64,000 nucleotides of DNA. Source: Rheinheimera texasensis DSM 17496 (GTDB taxonomy: Bacteria > Pseudomonadota > Gammaproteobacteria > Enterobacterales > Alteromonadaceae). Below the pieces are notes generated by a model. That model was not told the DNA's origin. It made no database searches and was given only the letters and a program-made list of their open reading frames with translations. Positions 57,621-64,000 of this stretch are shown one piece after another. Position numbers and translations under genes: made by a program. The stretch spans positions 62,001-126,000 of the forward strand of contig NZ_KL544006.1 in assembly GCF_000711985.1 (NCBI RefSeq). The letters run 5' to 3'. The stretch's first letter is position 1. Every line of letters starts with the position of its first letter.

Positions 57621-59723
57621 ATGCAAACACGATCCAACCCGCTCTGGTTGCTTTTGGTGCTGGCATCTTTGTCGGTTTAGGCCCAGCAAACACCGCCATT
57701 GAGTGCTGAAGAGCTCAAAGAAATGCAGCAAGGGATGCAGGATGCACAGCAGATCCTGAACAATCTTGACCCTGCCGCCAAAGCCCAACTTGAGCAGATG
57801 ATGCAAGCTGTGCCAAAAACACCGGCAGCCTCTGTACACAGCACACCAGCTGATAAAAGCTCGTCACTGGCTGCGATTAATACTAACCCGATGACAGGCA
57901 ACGAGCTAAAAGCTTATTTGACCAAGCTTAGCGCCAGTATTCCAGCGGCACTCGCCGCTCCGAGCCGTCAACGACTACAAACACTACAGGCTCTACTAAC
58001 GAACACCTCGCAACGACGAGCGGCCGCACAAACGCTTGCGACCATTGGAGCCTGGGAAGAAGCGACAGCACTTCAGGCGGAAGTTGCCCTCGCCAGTGGC
58101 GGGGCGCAGGATATCAGTAATCTGGCTGCTTTTCTGGTAATGCAACAAGCAGAGCCCGCTGCACTGCCTCTGCTACATACCTTAAATGCCCGCTACCCGA
58201 ATAATTCAACTATCCTGAACAATCTGGGTCAGGCCTACTATCAGGCTGGCGATACCAAGCAGGCAAAAACATTTCTGCTGGCCGCCCTCCATCGTAGCCC
58301 TACCCATCCACAAGCCAATATGACACGTTCTATCCAACAATTGGCAGAGGGCGATGAAGCCGGTGCGCAGCAATCAGCCAGAGTTGCGCTCCGGCACGGC
58401 TACAGCAACAGTAAAACTGAACAGCTACGCAGGTCAGGCGGCAAGCCGGATGCGCAGGATGTGCGCTGGTCCAGACCACGGTCTCAGCATAGCTTCCGGC
58501 TCGATGCTGCCACCCCCACTTTGTACCCGGAAGATGTTGAAGCTCTGCCGGAACTCTTTGCAAAAACTAAACAGCTGCGTGACGAACGCGCAAAGCAGCG
58601 GCAACAACTGGCACAACGCGCAAGCGCAATTCCACCGCCTACTATGGCTGATTTGCAGCAAATCAGCCGGATGCCCTTTTCAGCGCAAGCTGAGTTGCTG
58701 AGCCAGGGTGAGACCGAACTGCTGAAGCGTCAGCTCGACGATGGGGAGCAACAACTGGCTGCTGTGCTGCGTCAAGTAGGCGCTTCTGCGCAGCAACTGA
58801 GTGAACAAATTGCTGCAATAGACCGGGCTGGTGAGAAAAAATATCAGAGTATCCCGGGCGGCTATCAGTTTAATTACAGCTGTAAGGAAGTGAAAGCGGC
58901 CATCAGTGGCTTTCTGAGTGCACATTTGCATGCGTATCGCGCCGCGGAGATAAAGCTCTCCGATCTGCAAATCCAGCAGGCCCGCCAACAAATCAACATA
59001 GCGCAGTACCGGATGACAGATCACGAACTGCAGAGAACGCAACTGATGCTGCAAGCTGGTTTAATTCGGGATCCAGATGGTGCGCGTGGGCTGAGCAATG
59101 CAGTCTCAGGTGTGGTAGAGCAACGACAGTTAGCCTGCTGGCCAAAAACCGAGGCAAAAAACACCGATGAGAAACCATTTAGCCTCAGCGACTACGAGGA
59201 TACCCATTGCGAAGAGGCGGGTCGTTTCGGTCTGCCCGGTTTCGCGCTAATGACCATTCACTGCAATAAAGTCACCTATGAATTTGAACCTGCATTGATG
59301 CCGGTATCCGCCAGATGGACCAGCCGGGATACCGGCCGGGGCGGCGAAACAGCGTTGGTACAGGCAACTGCTGCTATTAGTATCGATGGTGTCACAGTTT
59401 CAGGCCACAGCGAGTTTGCCGAAGACGGCTGGAGCAGCGGTGGGATCAGTGTGAGTGGTGGTACCGGCGTCAGCGAAGGCCGTGGGCCGCTGGAAATCGG
59501 CGTAGGTGTTGAAGTCAGCGGTACTGTGGAATTTGACCGCAGTGGTGTGACTGATGTCCGCGTCGATGCTGAAGGAAGCATCAAGGCCAGCGGCACCGCA
59601 GTAAAAACAGACGCTGTCGAAGCTGGGAAAGCTTCACTGGAGACCTCAAGCAGCAGTAGTTGGAGCTGGAATGCAGGTTATAGCGGCGACAGCGGCAGTA
59701 GTCTCAGTGGCGCTGTGCTGTAA
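57621..59723 (+). pseudogene. Secreted TPR/coiled-coil protein gene interrupted by an amber codon in the signal peptide
   Basis: ATG 57621, five bases after GGAGG, reads a signal peptide MQTRSNPLWLLLVLASLSV, then TAG at 57678-57680, then AQQTPPLSAEELKEM and 674 further open codons to TAA 59723. The amber codon is at position -2 of a V-x-A cleavage site, so the intact gene would make about 700 residues. The body has an N-terminal helical region, TPR-like repeats (about 175-260, ILNNLGQAYYQAGDTKQAKTF in part), a long coiled-coil (about 330-500) and a Gly/Ser-rich beta-repeat C-terminus (ISVSGGTGVSEG, VEVSGTVEFD). Family unknown. A TTG at 57699 could start a signal-less protein. Recent nonsense mutation, stop-codon suppression or sequencing error are all possible. 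Confidence 0.8.
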
Positions 59724-59730
59724 ACAAAAA

Positions 59731-59755
59731 AACGCCGGCTGCTGCCGGCGTTTTC
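59731..59755. terminator. Bidirectional intrinsic terminator between the TPR gene and katG
   Basis: AACGCCGGC-TGCT-GCCGGCGTT followed by TT, with an A run on the 5' side. It ends the DUF3617/TPR operon on the plus strand and katG on the minus strand. Confidence 0.88.
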
Positions 59756-59773
59756 CGTTGATGAAAGAGCTGG

Positions 59774-62386
<2,613 letters not shown>

Positions 62387-64000
62387 ATGAAATCATTCCC
62401 GCTCTCGTTGCTGGCACTGAGTCTAGTTTGCATAGAATCTCAGGCAGCACCACAAACTGAATTGCAAAATCAATTTAAAGATCCAATCCTCAGTCACGCT
62501 GAGAAGATCAACTATCCTGAGGACTATTTCACCGGAAAGGACATGTCAACAGGATTTGTGCCTTCAACTTCCCTCGTTACGGATCCTGAAAAACTATTCA
62601 GTCAGTCAGACCTCCAGGCTGCAGCTGAAAACAAACTGACCTCAGTGCTTGAACTTTTTGATTTGGGCAATGGTATTGGTATTAATGGGGCTTTTAGCGG
62701 TGACTACAACGACGATGGCATCACAGAACTGGTGTTGGCGGGCCCGACCAGTATCAGTGTGGTGGAGTTCCGGGATAAACAATTCACGCCAATCACACAA
62801 CTAAATTTTCCTAATGGGATGCAAAGCCTGGTGCAATTCCATGACGCCGGTACGGACAACGACTATCTCTTTTTTATCACCGGCAACAACGTGTTTAAAT
62901 TAAACCTTGTTACCCGGCAAATTGAAGCCATCGAAACTGTAGCAGGTGCAGACAGCCTGATACTGGCACAGTTTAACGGTCTGGACACGCCAGAACTGTT
63001 GGTGCATACCAATAGCGGCGCGGTAAAAGTATATGACCCTGTTGCGATGAAACAGCTGACGAGCTTGTCCGGAATAAACAGCAAATTTGTCGCCGCGGGT
63101 AGTTTCACCGCAAAAGGCAAATCTGAACTGGTATTACAGGATGGCAGTATTTACCGGCTTGAAGATAACACTGCGAAGTTAGAAAAAAAGCTCAGTACTG
63201 GTATGGGTTACCAGGCGCAAAAATTTGATGTCAATACAGACGGGCTCGATGACCTGATCCTGTCTTATGGCTGGAACCGTATTGCTGCATTAGATCTGAA
63301 CAGCGATAGTGTGCTCTGGACTAAATCCACCAGTCACGATATTTCCACGCTAATCCTGGCAGATGCTGACCAGGACGGTAAGACAGACGTTGTGTATGGC
63401 GATGGTCAGTGGGGGGCGCTGCATGCGTTTAATATGCAAACCACTGAAACATTCTGGACCATCAGCAATCCAAATCATGGCGTGACCGGGATTGTCGTCG
63501 CCGACTTAGACAATGACAAATCGCTGGATATTGGTTGGGGCGGTGGCTATTCCTCCAGCGGTGGTGATTATTATTATATCCATGATGTGAAAACCAGGGC
63601 TGTTAAATGGACAAGCCCATCTCTTGATTTCCCGGCGCAGGCTGTCCAGCTGGCAGACGTTGATAATGACGGCGATTTAGACGCATTGTATGCAACGGCT
63701 TCAAGCAGTAGCGGCTACGACGGTGCCCAAATGCTGGCTTATGATTTGACAAGCAAAAAAATGCTGTGGCAAATCAGCGCTGCGCCAAACAACTGGAGCC
63801 GGACCATCCAGTTCCGGACCGGCGATTTTGACAAAGACGGAAAAACAGATATTGCTGTTGGCGCATCTGAAATTTATACCGCGACCATGTGGCTGTATAA
63901 CGGCAAAGATGGCAGCCTTAAAGCCAAGCAAACCTTGGGTGATGGTGACAAAATCAGCGGTATGACCTTCGCAGATGTTAACAGCGATGGTCTTGAAGAA
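62387..64000 (+). CDS. Secreted FG-GAP/VCBS-repeat protein (3' truncated by window)
   Basis: An open frame of 538 codons runs from ATG 62387 to the window end without a stop. It begins with a signal peptide, MKSFPLSLLALSLVCIESQA, then about 60 residues, then a series of calcium-binding beta-propeller repeats: GDYNDDGITELV, DVNTDGLDDLIL, DADQDGKTDVVY, DLDNDKSLDIGW, DVDNDGDLDALY, DFDKDGKTDIAV, DVNSDGLEE. These D-x-[DN]-x-D-G loops are typical of integrin-like FG-GAP propellers on the cell surface or in the medium. AAGGA lies about eleven bases before the ATG. What lies beyond the propeller (for example a C-terminal sorting domain) is outside the window. Confidence 0.85.
   Translation, partial: MKSFPLSLLALSLVCIESQAAPQTELQNQFKDPILSHAEKINYPEDYFTGKDMSTGFVPSTSLVTDPEKLFSQSDLQAAAENKLTSVLELFDLGNGIGINGAFSGDYNDDGITELVLAGPTSISVVEFRDKQFTPITQLNFPNGMQSLVQFHDAGTDNDYLFFITGNNVFKLNLVTRQIEAIETVAGADSLILAQFNGLDTPELLVHTNSGAVKVYDPVAMKQLTSLSGINSKFVAAGSFTAKGKSELVLQDGSIYRLEDNTAKLEKKLSTGMGYQAQKFDVNTDGLDDLILSYGWNRIAALDLNSDSVLWTKSTSHDISTLILADADQDGKTDVVYGDGQWGALHAFNMQTTETFWTISNPNHGVTGIVVADLDNDKSLDIGWGGGYSSSGGDYYYIHDVKTRAVKWTSPSLDFPAQAVQLADVDNDGDLDALYATASSSSGYDGAQMLAYDLTSKKMLWQISAAPNNWSRTIQFRTGDFDKDGKTDIAVGASEIYTATMWLYNGKDGSLKAKQTLGDGDKISGMTFADVNSDGLEE

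Overview
The window is about 64 kb of chromosome from a gammaproteobacterium, most likely a Rheinheimera/Alishewanella-type member of the Alteromonadales/Chromatiaceae. This rests on gene content and protein resemblance (DUF3087 protein, NhaD, monomeric isocitrate dehydrogenase, MksFEB rather than MukFEB) and on the gene order trxB-aat-infA-clpA-clpS-cspD / icd-nudJ-mnmA-hflD-purB-roxA, which matches two neighbouring E. coli clusters. No rRNA, tRNA, CRISPR array, prophage or insertion sequence was recognised.

Layout. 0-5.7 kb: the tail of an unknown gene, a glutathione transferase, a DUF3087 membrane protein, an HDOD protein, lysC behind a lysine riboswitch with a likely Shine-Dalgarno-sequestering hairpin, and the antiporter gene nhaD. 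5.7-16.1 kb: the condensin operon mksF-mksE-mksB followed by tamA-tamB. 16.1-23.8 kb: cmoM and elyC back to back, a Nif3-like protein, a glycosyltransferase, a TrhA/hemolysin III protein and a very large beta-propeller sensor kinase. 23.9-37.5 kb: the conserved housekeeping core. It contains a complete set of bacterial N-degron genes (aat, bpt, clpA, clpS) beside infA, trxB and cspD, then icd, nudJ, mnmA, hflD, purB and roxA.

37.5-64 kb is more accessory: mostly single genes and gene pairs for secreted hydrolases, small-molecule acetyltransferases, transporters and envelope proteins. It includes a membrane-anchored AraC-type regulator divergent from a secreted alpha/beta hydrolase, a DUF1080 sugar-type hydrolase behind a LacI-type operator candidate, a secreted amidohydrolase, a lipoprotein-like intradiol dioxygenase with a repetitive Gly/Ser/Thr linker, a DUF3617 protein next to a 700-codon TPR protein whose signal peptide is interrupted by an amber codon, and katG divergent from an FG-GAP/VCBS-repeat secreted protein that runs off the window end.

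Most notable points: (1) the in-frame TAG at codon 20 of the TPR gene, exactly at position -2 of its signal-peptidase site; (2) a textbook intrinsic terminator only 27 bases upstream of the FG-GAP gene with no gene before it, suggesting an attenuated leader; (3) the SD-sequestering hairpin of the lysC riboswitch; (4) a LacI-like operator overlapping the -35 of the DUF1080 gene; (5) a 58-residue membrane protein gene at 49.8 kb. No wholly new defence or mobile system was found. The best candidate for an undescribed system is the DUF3617/TPR secreted pair at 57-59.7 kb.
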